Assembly: GCF_036543075.1 (NCBI RefSeq)
Contig: NZ_JAZHPF010000007.1
Location: 62,001-126,000, forward strand
DNA length: 64,000 nt
Direction of reading: 5' to 3'
Origin: Deinococcus sp. YIM 134068
GTDB lineage: Bacteria > Deinococcota > Deinococci > Deinococcales > Deinococcaceae
Shown: in pieces, positions 26,812 to 35,241 of the stretch
Position numbering within the stretch: the stretch's first letter is position 1
Layout of the letters: every line of letters begins with the position of its first letter
Program-made: the position numbers and the translations under genes
Notes under the pieces: generated by a model
Database searches by the model: none
What the model saw: only the letters and a program-made list of their open reading frames with translations
What the model was told of the DNA's origin: nothing

Positions 26812-29800
26812 GGCGCGAGGGGCGCGAGGGGGTCGCCGGGCAGGGCGTCCTCCAGCAGATTGAGTTCGCCGCTCACCCGGAAGTCCGCGCTCTCGACCGT
26901 CAGGTGGGTTTGGTCGCCGTTCGCCTCGTAGACCCGCAGCACGTAGCCACTCCCCTCCTCGGCGTGCTTGAGGGCGCTGAGCCACACCCCCTCCGGCAGC
27001 CGCAGGTAGGTGTGTCGGGCGGGGAGGCGGGCTGGAGTTTCTGAGTCGGACGAGGGGCGCACCGTTCGTAGAGGGGCATTCAGGCTATGCGCCTCCCTTC
27101 GCGTCCCCTGCCGCCAGTCGCCCGCGTGTGGGTAGAGCGCGTAGGTAAACGAATGCTTGCCCTGGTCCGCGTAGGGGTCGGGATAGATCGGCGTCCGCAG
27201 CAACGTGAGGCTCAGCTCGTCCACGCCCGCCCCGTGCCCGTACTTGCCGTCGTTCAGGAGGCTCACGCCGAAGCTCCCCTCGCTGAGGTCGAGGAAGCGG
27301 TGGGCGGCCACCTCGAAGGCGGCGGTCTGCCAGCTCGTGTTGCGGTGGGTCGGGCGCGTCACCGTGCCGAAGGTCGTCTCGGCGCTCGACCACGGTGCCC
27401 GCACGGCGAGGGGAAAGGCGGCCCGCAGCAGTGTCCGCCGTGCCGTCACCCGCAGCGTCGTGTGAACGCGCAGCGCCCGGTCGTTCGGCCACAGCTCGTA
27501 GGTCTGCTCGGCCACCACGCCCGGACCCTCCCGCCGCACGTGGACGCGGCCCACCTCGCCCTGCCGCTCGGCGCGGGGGGGTTCGGTGACGGTCAGTTCC
27601 TCGCCCTCGTCGGATGCGCTCGCATCGATCTCCCAGGCGTCCCACGCGCGGGGAACGTCCACATGCTGCCAGAGGATATTCGCCCGACCCCGCACCGCCT
27701 CCCGCCCACTCGCTTTATGAATGAGGGAAACGAGGCTGCCGTCCGGCCCGACCTCCGCGCGCAGGTGGGCGTTCTCCAGAATGAGGCCATCTGTTGAGGG
27801 CTGGGCGGCCTCTTCCCGCCGCCTGAGCGTGATGACCTCGTGCGAGAGACCGCGCATCAGGAAGGGGTCGTGGAGGTACAGAGTCTCCCCTTTCCCGCTG
27901 CACGACAACTCCTCGCCGTCGGCATTGAAGGCCCGGTATGCCCCGGCTTCGGGCAGATGGACGACGGCGAGCAATGGTCTGTCGGCGGCGGTGAGATTCC
28001 AGATGACGACGTGTTCGGTCCCTTCTGGCCGTTCTAGAGCCGCTGAGAGCGCGTCCAGCGCCGCCCGACACACCTCCTCCGCCCGTTCCAATGCCGCCGA
28101 CAGTTCCGCCTCTGCCGTCACGTTCACCTCCCGGATGCTGGAGCCGGGCAGGATGTCGTGGAACTGGTTGCGAAGGAGGACGGTCCAGCACCCGGTCAGT
28201 TCGGTTTGAGGGTAAGCGCGGTTCAGGTGTCGGTGGGCCAGCGTCGCGGCGGCCTCAGCCTCCACAAGTGTGTGTTCCAGACGGCGGTGGAGCTGTTTAA
28301 TGGCCGCCTGCGTGGTGAAGATGCCCCGGTGAAGCTCCAAGTAGTGCTCGCCCGTCCAGACCGGGAGTGTGGGGTCGGCGTTCCGCAGGTCGGCGAAGAA
28401 CTCCCCGGAGGGACGCTGGTTCAGGCGCGGTAGGCCGGGAAAGTCGCGCACCCGCTCGTACCGCTCCAGCATCTCGGGCGTCGGGCCGCCCCCGCCGTCC
28501 CCCCAGCCGAAGGTGAACAGGCTCTCGCCGTGCCGCCGCGCCCCCCGGAAGTTCGCCCACGTGCTCAGCAGGTCGTGGGCGACGACGCTTCCGTTGTACC
28601 CCTCGCCGGGGCTGGGGTTGAGGAAGGAGTGGGCCAGCACCCGTGTCCCGTCCAACCCCTCCCAGCGGTAGAGGTCGTGGGGAAAGCGGTTCGTCTCGTT
28701 CCAGTTGAGCTTGGTGGTGAAGAAGAAGGGCAGGCCGCCGTCCGCCAAGACTTGCGGCAGATTTCCCGCAAAGCCAAAGGTGTCCGGCAACCACGCGACC
28801 GTCGCCCGCCGCCCGAAGGTGCGCTCGAAGTACCGCTGCCCGTGGAGCAGTTGCCGCGCCCAGCTCTCGCCGGAGAGCAGTTGCCCGTCCGGTTCCACCC
28901 ATGTCCCGCCCACGATCTCCCAGCGGCCCTCCGTCACGCGCTCGCGGATGCGCTCGAAGAGGGCCGGGTCGTCCTCCTGCACCCAGGCGTAGAGCTGGGC
29001 CGTGCTCTGGCTGAAGTGAAAGCTCGGGAAGCGGTCCATCAGGTCCAGCACCGTGGAGAACGAGCGCAGGGCCTTGCGCCGCGTCTCGTGCAGCGGCCAC
29101 AGCCACGCGAGGTCGATGTGGGCGTGCCCGGTCAGGCTGAGGGCACCCTCGGGCGGGAAGTCAGAGCGGAGCTTGGCGAGTCCTGCGGCGAGAAAGTGCC
29201 GCGCCTCTCCCAGGCTCTCCCGGTGTTCGGGTCCCAGAGTGGCGGGCGGCCCCGTGAACGTCCACCCCTCCCAGATAGTCCCGAGTTGCGCCCCGTGCCC
29301 CGATGCCTGCACGACGCGGGCGAGATACCCCTCCGTCTCGTCACGTGGCAGCCGCACCCGCTTGACCGTCTCGTGCAGCAGGTCGGCGAGGCGGGCGGCC
29401 AGGGTTTCCCGCCCCCTCTTCAGCAGGTGAACGGCGGCGTCGTGGGCTGCCCCCAGGTCGGCGAGCAATTCCCGCACCTCCGCGTCCGGCTGCACGAGGC
29501 GCAGGCGTCCGGTCATGGGCGCGGCGATGTAGGAACCGTGCAGGCCGCGCGGCGTGACCTCCAGATCGAGCGTGAGCGTGCGGGCCGCTCCGGCGGGCAA
29601 CGTCACCTCGCGGTGGTACGGGTTGAGCGCGTAGACCGCCGTGCCGTCCACCCGCACCAGCGCCTCCCCGCCCGGCTGGAGGTCGAGGATGACTGGCCCC
29701 CCCTCCGGCACGGGCACCTCGAAGCGCATCCGCACGGGAAAGCGGACGCTGGGCCACGGCTGCCCCTCCGCGACGGGAGAGGTCGCCCCGTCCGCGTCCG

Positions 29801-29903
29801 TAAAACTCCCGGCGGGCAGCGTCTCCTCCGAAATGTTGCGCCACGCCGACAGTTCGTCCAGCCGCCCGGCGAGGCGTGTCAGGTCCTGCTCGACGGAGAT
29901 CAC
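26760..29903 (-). CDS. GH38 alpha-mannosidase
   Basis: 1047 aa, standard size for the bacterial cytoplasmic GH38 family, with no signal peptide. The N-terminal beta domain covers about residues 1-250. The catalytic barrel has GHAHIDLAWLWP (zinc ligands His262 and Asp264), GGTWVEPDGQLLSGES and WLPDTFGFAGNLPQ, in which Asp374 is the expected nucleophile. The C-terminal beta domains follow. It cleaves alpha-mannosides taken up by the ABC transporter encoded just upstream (17-base gap). The C-terminus (about 17 residues) is encoded in antisense to the end of hucR. Confidence 0.93.
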   Translation of the reverse strand: MISVEQDLTRLAGRLDELSAWRNISEETLPAGSFTDADGATSPVAEGQPWPSVRFPVRMRFEVPVPEGGPVILDLQPGGEALVRVDGTAVYALNPYHREVTLPAGAARTLTLDLEVTPRGLHGSYIAAPMTGRLRLVQPDAEVRELLADLGAAHDAAVHLLKRGRETLAARLADLLHETVKRVRLPRDETEGYLARVVQASGHGAQLGTIWEGWTFTGPPATLGPEHRESLGEARHFLAAGLAKLRSDFPPEGALSLTGHAHIDLAWLWPLHETRRKALRSFSTVLDLMDRFPSFHFSQSTAQLYAWVQEDDPALFERIRERVTEGRWEIVGGTWVEPDGQLLSGESWARQLLHGQRYFERTFGRRATVAWLPDTFGFAGNLPQVLADGGLPFFFTTKLNWNETNRFPHDLYRWEGLDGTRVLAHSFLNPSPGEGYNGSVVAHDLLSTWANFRGARRHGESLFTFGWGDGGGGPTPEMLERYERVRDFPGLPRLNQRPSGEFFADLRNADPTLPVWTGEHYLELHRGIFTTQAAIKQLHRRLEHTLVEAEAAATLAHRHLNRAYPQTELTGCWTVLLRNQFHDILPGSSIREVNVTAEAELSAALERAEEVCRAALDALSAALERPEGTEHVVIWNLTAADRPLLAVVHLPEAGAYRAFNADGEELSCSGKGETLYLHDPFLMRGLSHEVITLRRREEAAQPSTDGLILENAHLRAEVGPDGSLVSLIHKASGREAVRGRANILWQHVDVPRAWDAWEIDASASDEGEELTVTEPPRAERQGEVGRVHVRREGPGVVAEQTYELWPNDRALRVHTTLRVTARRTLLRAAFPLAVRAPWSSAETTFGTVTRPTHRNTSWQTAAFEVAAHRFLDLSEGSFGVSLLNDGKYGHGAGVDELSLTLLRTPIYPDPYADQGKHSFTYALYPHAGDWRQGTRREAHSLNAPLRTVRPSSDSETPARLPARHTYLRLPEGVWLSALKHAEEGSGYVLRVYEANGDQTHLTVESADFRVSGELNLLEDALPGDPLAPLAPYRVRTLALAASSSGEG

Positions 29904-29920
29904 GCCCCAACACTAGCGGA

Positions 29921-30844
29921 CTACTTGGTGGCCCCCTCCAGCCCGCGCATGAAGAACCGTTGGGCGAAGAGGAACAGCGCCAGGATGGGCACCATCATGA
30001 TGACGGCCCCCGCCGCCGTGTTGAAGATGTTGTCGTTGAAGGCCCCCTTGAGCTTGAGCATCTCCACGGCCAGCGGAAGCTTGTTCTGCGCGCCCGTCAG
30101 CGCGATGGACGGCCAGAAATAGGAGTTCCAGGTGTTGACCAGCGTGAAGATGGACAGGGCCGCGATACTGGGAATCGCCAGCGGCAGCATGACGCGCCGG
30201 AAGATCAGCGCCTCGCCCGCCCCGTCGATGCGCGCGGCCTCCAGCAGACTCTGCGGAATCGCCAGGAACGCCTGCCGCATCAGGAAGATGCCGAACGCCG
30301 TGCTCACGGTGGGCAGCACCACACCGAGGTACGAGCCTATCCCGATGAGGGGACCGATCACCGGCCACGCCTTGAGCTTCGCCAGCGTGAGCATGTTGAC
30401 GAGGAAGCTCGTCTCGGTGGGCAGCACCATCGTTCCCAGGATGACGGCGAACACCACGGCCTTGCCCCGGAAGTCGTGCCGGGCGAGCGGGTAGGCGGCC
30501 AGCGCCGAGACGATGACCGTCAGGACCACGCTCAGCCCGCTGATGAGGAGCGAATTGAGAAATGCGCGGCCCACCGCCGGGTACGTCTGCACCACGTTCA
30601 CGAAGTTCGCCAGCGTGACCCGCTGTGGAAAGAGGCTCGCCGGGAAGTCGTACACGGTGCGTCCGGTGGTGACGGCGTTGCTGTCCGTCACGCTGATCAC
30701 GAACGTCCAGATCAGCGGAAACGCCGCGAAGAGGAAGATGGTGAACAGCACGAGGTACGTCAGCACCTGCCGGAGCGGGTGACGAACGCGCCGCCGCGTC
30801 ACGGTCCGGGCGACGGGCGGGGCGGCCCGCACCACCCGCGTCAT
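29921..30844 (-). CDS. ABC sugar transporter permease, MalG type
   Basis: 307 aa with an N-terminal segment and five further transmembrane helices. The EAA loop is QSLLEAARIDGAGEALIFRR followed by VMLPLAIPSI, as in CUT1-family MalG proteins. The start overlaps the MalF-type stop (ATGA). No ATPase gene is in the operon; CUT1 systems often share one encoded elsewhere. Confidence 0.92.
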   Translation of the reverse strand: MTRVVRAAPPVARTVTRRRVRHPLRQVLTYLVLFTIFLFAAFPLIWTFVISVTDSNAVTTGRTVYDFPASLFPQRVTLANFVNVVQTYPAVGRAFLNSLLISGLSVVLTVIVSALAAYPLARHDFRGKAVVFAVILGTMVLPTETSFLVNMLTLAKLKAWPVIGPLIGIGSYLGVVLPTVSTAFGIFLMRQAFLAIPQSLLEAARIDGAGEALIFRRVMLPLAIPSIAALSIFTLVNTWNSYFWPSIALTGAQNKLPLAVEMLKLKGAFNDNIFNTAAGAVIMMVPILALFLFAQRFFMRGLEGATK

Positions 30845-31749
30845 GCCCGCACGCTCCCCTCACGGAAGAGCCGGAAGTTGATCACCGAGAGCACCAGCGC
30901 GATGGCGGCCACGACCAGCCCGGCGGCGCTCGCCAGCCCGTAGTTGAAGTCCAGCCCCCCGAACGACTTCTTGTAGACGTACAGCAGCGCCGTGTAGGTG
31001 GAGTTCAGCGGCCCGCCCGTCCCGTTCGTGAACACCAGCACCTCCTCCAGCACCCGGATCGCCGACAGGACACTCAGGAGGGTACACAGCAGGATGGTGG
31101 GCTGCATCAGGGGCACGGTGATGCGCCAGAAGGTCTGCCACGGCGAGGCCCCGTCCAGCCGCGCGGCCTCCTCCAGCTCCTCGGGGATGTTCTGCAACCC
31201 AGCCATGTACAGCACCATGTAGTAGCCGAAGCCGCGCCAGAACGTCACGAGCATGATCGCCCAGAAGGCCGTGTTCGGGTCGAGCAGCCAGCTCAGGTTG
31301 CTGTCGGGGTTCATGAGGCGCAGCCCCTTGAGCAGCCAGTTGAGCACCCCGTCCTTGTTGTAAATCCAGTCCCACATCACGGCGGCGAGCGAGATGGACG
31401 TGATGACGGGCACGTAGTACGCCGCCCGGAAAAATGCGATGCCCGGCAACTGCCGGTTGACCAGCACCGCCACCGCCAGCGACGCGATCTGGAGCGCCGG
31501 AACGACGAGCAGGTATTTGAGGCTGTTCAGGACGCTGATGCGGAAGAGTTCGTCCCCCGCCAGCGTGCGGAAGTTGTCCAGTCCCACCCAGGTCGGCGGG
31601 CTGCGGGTGGCGAAGTTGGCGGCGGTGTACTCGGTGAAGCCCAGGTAGGCCCCGTACAGCACCGGATACAACGTGAACACCACGAGCAGCAGCAGGGCGG
31701 GCAGCAGAAACAGGTACGAACTGAGCGCGCCGCGCAGGGTCTTGAGCAT
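30841..31749 (-). CDS. ABC sugar transporter permease, MalF type
   Basis: 302 aa, six predicted transmembrane helices starting LFLLPALLLLVVFTLYPVLYG. The EAA loop is ELEEAARLDGASPWQTFWRI then TVPLMQPTI. It forms the channel with the MalG-type partner. AAGGAGG lies nine bases before the ATG. It is separated from the binding-protein gene by 384 bp of mainly repeats, which may set different expression of binding protein and permeases. Confidence 0.92.
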   Translation of the reverse strand: MLKTLRGALSSYLFLLPALLLLVVFTLYPVLYGAYLGFTEYTAANFATRSPPTWVGLDNFRTLAGDELFRISVLNSLKYLLVVPALQIASLAVAVLVNRQLPGIAFFRAAYYVPVITSISLAAVMWDWIYNKDGVLNWLLKGLRLMNPDSNLSWLLDPNTAFWAIMLVTFWRGFGYYMVLYMAGLQNIPEELEEAARLDGASPWQTFWRITVPLMQPTILLCTLLSVLSAIRVLEEVLVFTNGTGGPLNSTYTALLYVYKKSFGGLDFNYGLASAAGLVVAAIALVLSVINFRLFREGSVRA

Positions 31750-31889
31750 GTGGGCCTCCTTCCGGGGGAGGGCCTGGGATGGAAAAGAGATGTGGGGGGG
31801 CGTGGGGCTGCTCCTCGCTCCTGCTTGAACCCCTCCTGTGAGTCAGAAGGCGGGCGAGAAGGTGTTTTTCTCGTCCGGGAGCAGGGACA

Positions 31890-31942
31890 AGCGGTGCCCG
31901 TCACCCCCCTCCTCGACTCTCTCCCACAAGGAGGGAGGGAGC
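31890..31942 (-). repeat. GC-rich REP-like hairpin repeat (left half of pair)
   Basis: Inverted copy, GTCACCCCCCTCCTCGACTC and an ACAA-centred core. Confidence 0.65.
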
Positions 31943-31970
31943 AAGAGAGCTACAGCCTGGGCTTTCTAGC

Positions 31971-32020
31971 CCCTCCCCCTTGAGGGGGGAGGCCGGGAGG
32001 GGGTGAACAGGCCCGGCCTC
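31971..32020 (+). repeat. GC-rich REP-like hairpin repeat (right half of pair)
   Basis: Direct copy: CCCCTCCCCCTTGAGGGG core, GGAGGCCGGGAGGGGGTGAA tail and CAGGCCCGGCC. This is the last copy; none was seen further right. Confidence 0.75.
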
Positions 32021-32133
32021 TCAAAAAACCAGCCCGTCAACTCCCCCGTCCCACAAGCCCGATCAACGCGTCCTCGCGCCGAGTTTCCGAAGTCAAGGGA
32101 AGAGGCGTCCACGCACCTCTCCCCTCCCCCATC

Positions 32134-33387
32134 TCACTTCATGTTGTTCCAGGCGGTCGCGGCGTCGGCGAGGGCCTGCTGCGCCGTCTTGCGGCCCAGG
32201 AAGGCGGCCTCGATGTTGTCGTCGAACGCCTTGAACATGTCGGTGGGATTCTTCAGGGGCGGGACGGCGGTCTTGAGGTTGGCCCCGTTCGCGGCGATCA
32301 TGCCGGTGGCCCGCTCGATGGGGTCCTTGCTGGAGCGAATCTGCGTGAAGTACGGGTCGCGGTCGGACCCCGCCGCCGTGGGCACGACGGGCACGATCTT
32401 GGCGAAGGCGACCTGATTGGCGCGGTTGGTCATGAAGCGGGCGAAGAGCAGCGCCTCCTTCGGGTGCGAGGACGCCTTCGGCACGACGAGCGACATGCCG
32501 CCCCCGGCCTCCGTCTTCCCGGCCCCGATGGGTGCCATCGTCACCTGCGAGGCGGCGTAGATCGCCTTGTTGTTGTCCTTGATGCGGTTGAGCGCCTGCG
32601 GCCCGCCGATGATCGTGGCGAGCTTGCCCTGGGTGTACAGCTCCTGGCTGAGCTGGAAGGCCTCCTTCCGCAAGAGGTCCTGGGGAATCACGTCCGCCCT
32701 GTACAGGTCGATGTAGGTCTGGAGCAGCCGCGCGTGCGCCGGGGTGTTGAAGGCGGCCTGGGTGCCCCGCAGGATGGGCAGCCCCTCGCCCACGAAGACG
32801 CCGAGGAAGGTGCCGCCCTGGGGGTCCTTGATGGCGGGTGCCCAGCCGTAGGCCCCGGTCCGGGTCTTGACCTGCCGAGCGAAGGCGGCCATCTGCGCGG
32901 TCGTCTTCGGAAGCGCCGTCACACCCGCCTTCTTGATCAGGTCATTGTTGTAGGCCATCACGCCCGCGTTGAAGGAGGCGTACCACGGCAGGCCGTACAC
33001 CTTGCCGCCGATGGTGAAGTTGCTCAGCGAGTTGGGGTAGTACAGGTTTCTCAGGCCCGGCCCGACCGCCGCGCCCATGTCGGTGAGCAGGCCGCTGTCC
33101 GCCGCCTTCTGGGTGGACTCCACCCACAGGTTCACCACGTCGGGCACGCTGCCCAGCGACACTGAGGTGATGAACTCCTGCTCCAGCGTGCCCTGCTTAT
33201 CGATGTAGTTGACCTTGATGGTTGGGTTCTGCCGCTCGAAGTCGGCGATCACGCCCTTGATGTAGTCGTCGAACTTGGGGCTGAGGTAGAACGTCCAGAA
33301 GTCGAGTTCCACCCGCTGCTGCGCGCTGGCCGAGCCGAGCGTGCTGGCGACGAGCGCGAGGGTGAGGGTCCGCAGGGCGTGTTTCAT
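32134..33387 (-). CDS. ABC sugar-binding protein (CUT1)
   Basis: 417 aa. A Sec signal peptide (MKHALRTLTLALVASTLGSA, cleavage expected after SASA) is followed by a type-2 periplasmic binding fold: VELDFWTFYLSP, FERQNPTIKVNYIDKQG and NNDLIKKAGV are usual for extracellular solute-binding protein family 1. The ATG at 33387 has AGGGAGG upstream. It is first gene of a unit with two permeases and the alpha-mannosidase, so an alpha-mannoside or other oligosaccharide is the likely ligand. Expression is probably under the LacI-type site at 33577-33590. Confidence 0.92.
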   Translation of the reverse strand: MKHALRTLTLALVASTLGSASAQQRVELDFWTFYLSPKFDDYIKGVIADFERQNPTIKVNYIDKQGTLEQEFITSVSLGSVPDVVNLWVESTQKAADSGLLTDMGAAVGPGLRNLYYPNSLSNFTIGGKVYGLPWYASFNAGVMAYNNDLIKKAGVTALPKTTAQMAAFARQVKTRTGAYGWAPAIKDPQGGTFLGVFVGEGLPILRGTQAAFNTPAHARLLQTYIDLYRADVIPQDLLRKEAFQLSQELYTQGKLATIIGGPQALNRIKDNNKAIYAASQVTMAPIGAGKTEAGGGMSLVVPKASSHPKEALLFARFMTNRANQVAFAKIVPVVPTAAGSDRDPYFTQIRSSKDPIERATGMIAANGANLKTAVPPLKNPTDMFKAFDDNIEAAFLGRKTAQQALADAATAWNNMK

Positions 33388-33561
33388 GGTCGGGCCTCCC
33401 TGAAGGGCGGGGTTGGGGCGGAACCGTGGGAAGCGGGCGGGAGCCACCACCCCGCGACTCGTTGGAGCGGCACCCCTGTGCAAGAAGGTTCCTGATGCGC
33501 TGCCGGAGGACGGTCCGGGCACCCATCACAACAACCTGCCTTGTGATTTTACGAACACTTC

Positions 33562-33591
33562 ATGGTATGCACGGTTTGAAAGCGTTGTCAA
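33562..33591 (-). promoter_or_regulatory. promoter of the sugar-binding protein operon
   Basis: On the minus strand TTGACA (33586-33591), 18-base spacer, TACCAT (33562-33567). It leaves a leader of roughly 165 bases. The -35 box is inside the operator at 33577-33590. Confidence 0.5.
33577..33590. promoter_or_regulatory. LacI/CcpA-type operator (cre-like)
   Basis: TGAAAGCGTTGTCA fits the pattern TGWAANCGNTNWCA at every position. It overlaps the -35 and spacer of the minus-strand promoter and lies 87 bp before the divergent GH3 gene, so one LacI-family repressor could govern both units. No LacI-family gene is in the window. Confidence 0.6.
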
Positions 33592-33676
33592 CAGGTGCCG
33601 GAGGGCTGTTTTCCCTCTCATGCTGGAGACTTGACAGCACCTGCCTCTTCCTGTGAGGCTGCACTCCACACCACCC

Positions 33677-35140
33677 ATGAACGCCGCCCGCACCCTGATC
33701 GTCGATGTGCCCGGCCCGGACCTCACCCCGGCGCAGGGCAACTTCCTGCGTGAACACGGTTTCGGCGGCGTGTGCCTCTTCGCGCGCAACATCCGCACGC
33801 CGGAGCAGACGGCGCGGCTGATCCGTGACCTGCGGGACGTGCTGGGCGAAGACGCCTGGATCGCCACCGATCAGGAGGGTGGGGCCGTGCTGCGGCGGCT
33901 GGACGTGCCGATGCCGCCCTCTCCCCTGGCGCTGGGGGTCATCGGGAGCGAGGCCGTCGCGCGGGAGGCGGGCGCGGTCGCGGCGCGCGGGTTGATCGAC
34001 CTCGGGGTGAACTGGAACTTCGCGCCCAGCCTCGACGTGAACGTGAATCCACAGAATCCGGTGATCGGGGAGCGGGCCTTCGGCTCGGACCCGGCGCTGG
34101 TGGCGCGGCTGGGCACCGCCTGGGCGCTCGGGCTGGAGGCGGGGGGCGTGATGAGCGCCGTGAAGCACTTTCCCGGCCACGGCGACACCCATCAGGACAG
34201 CCACCTCACCCTGCCCGTGGTGGACAAGCCGCTCACCGCGCTGGAGGCGACCGAGTGGCCCCCCTTCCGAGCGGCGCTGGCGGCGGGGGTCGGCAGCGTG
34301 ATGACCGCCCACATCGTCTATCCGGCCCTCGACCCGGAGCGGCCCGCGACCCTCTCCCCCGCCCTGCTCACGGGGCTGCTGCGTGAACGCTGGGGCTACG
34401 GCGGCGTAGTGGTCACGGACGCGACCGACATGCACGCCATTGCCGACCGCTACCCGCACGGAACGGCGGCCCCCCTTGCCCTCGCCGCCGGGGCGGACGC
34501 GGTGCTGAGCTGCGGCCACGGCGACCTGGAAACTCATGCCGAGCACGCGCGGGCGCTGGAGGCCGCCCTGGGAGACGGAACGCTGGCCGAGGCGCGGGTG
34601 GCGGAGGCCCTCACCCGGCTGGAGGCGGCGGCCAGACGGTTTCCGGGCATGCCCCGACCGTACGCGGCGGCTCAGCGGGGGGCAGACGAGGCGAGCGTCG
34701 AGGGGTGGGCGCGCGCCGCCCTGACGTGTGCGGGGACGGTGCCCCGTCTCCACCCGGACGAACCGGCCCTGCTCTACGTCCCACGCACCGCGCCCGTCGG
34801 CGGCCCCTACGGCGACCCCCCCAGCGGTGAGGCGCTGGCGGCGGCTCTGCGCGCCCGTTTCCCGCATCTGCAAGTGGCTCTCTATGGAAGGGAGACGGAG
34901 AAGCCGGACCTCTCCCTCCTCCACGCTTTCCCGGACGCGCCCGTCGTCCTCGCCACCCTGGACCGCTGGGCACCCCCGACGTGGCAACCCCGTCTCGCCC
35001 AGGGGTTGCACGGTCGGACCGCCGTTCACCTGGCGCTCTGGACGGTTCACGACCTCGGCGCTCCCCTCCCGACGCTCGCCACCCACGGGTTCCGGGAGGT
35101 CAACCTGCGGGCGGCGGCGGCGTTCCTGGCGGGGGGATGA
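33677..35140 (+). CDS. GH3 beta-N-acetylhexosaminidase (NagZ-like)
   Basis: 487 aa. GH3 barrel with GVCLFARNI, ATDQEGGAV, NWNFAPSLDVNVNPQNPVIG, SAVKHFPGHGDTHQDSHLTL and VVTDATDMHAI. The Asp/His pair in KHFPGHGDTHQDSH is the signature of NagZ-type enzymes, which remove N-acetylglucosamine from muropeptides or chitooligosaccharides. An extra C-terminal region of about 150 aa is beyond minimal NagZ (about 340 aa) and resembles the second GH3 domain. No signal peptide. ATG at 33677 is preferred to a GTG eight codons upstream. Confidence 0.85.
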   Translation: MNAARTLIVDVPGPDLTPAQGNFLREHGFGGVCLFARNIRTPEQTARLIRDLRDVLGEDAWIATDQEGGAVLRRLDVPMPPSPLALGVIGSEAVAREAGAVAARGLIDLGVNWNFAPSLDVNVNPQNPVIGERAFGSDPALVARLGTAWALGLEAGGVMSAVKHFPGHGDTHQDSHLTLPVVDKPLTALEATEWPPFRAALAAGVGSVMTAHIVYPALDPERPATLSPALLTGLLRERWGYGGVVVTDATDMHAIADRYPHGTAAPLALAAGADAVLSCGHGDLETHAEHARALEAALGDGTLAEARVAEALTRLEAAARRFPGMPRPYAAAQRGADEASVEGWARAALTCAGTVPRLHPDEPALLYVPRTAPVGGPYGDPPSGEALAAALRARFPHLQVALYGRETEKPDLSLLHAFPDAPVVLATLDRWAPPTWQPRLAQGLHGRTAVHLALWTVHDLGAPLPTLATHGFREVNLRAAAAFLAGG

Positions 35141-35153
35141 TGGGCCGAGAACG

Positions 35154-35206
35154 GGCGAAGGCAGAGGGCTGAGGGCGCGTTCCCCCAGCCTTCTGCCTTC
35201 TGCCTT
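35154..35206. terminator. inverted seven-base arrays between convergent genes
   Basis: GAAGGCA, GAGGGCT, GAGGGCG on the left (35157-35177) face CAGCCTT, CTGCCTT, CTGCCTT on the right (35186-35206), so the two arrays can fold into a hairpin of about 19 pairs with a few mismatches. The position between two 3' ends suits a bidirectional terminator. Confidence 0.5.
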
Positions 35207-35241
35207 CCGCGACGCTTGCAGGAAGTCCAACCATCTGGCGA

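Larger units (their letters stand above)
31750..32133. other. 384-bp gap between the binding protein and permease genes
   Basis: It holds an inverted pair of REP-like repeats (31890-31942 and 31971-32020) in the middle of an operon. Such hairpins can protect upstream mRNA or attenuate downstream expression. Outside the repeats no gene or clear promoter is seen. Confidence 0.5.

Noticed and set aside
29913..30863. Open frame overlapping the MalG-type permease gene
   Set aside because: Out-of-frame shadow; the true permease in the neighbouring frame has the EAA loop and membrane helices.
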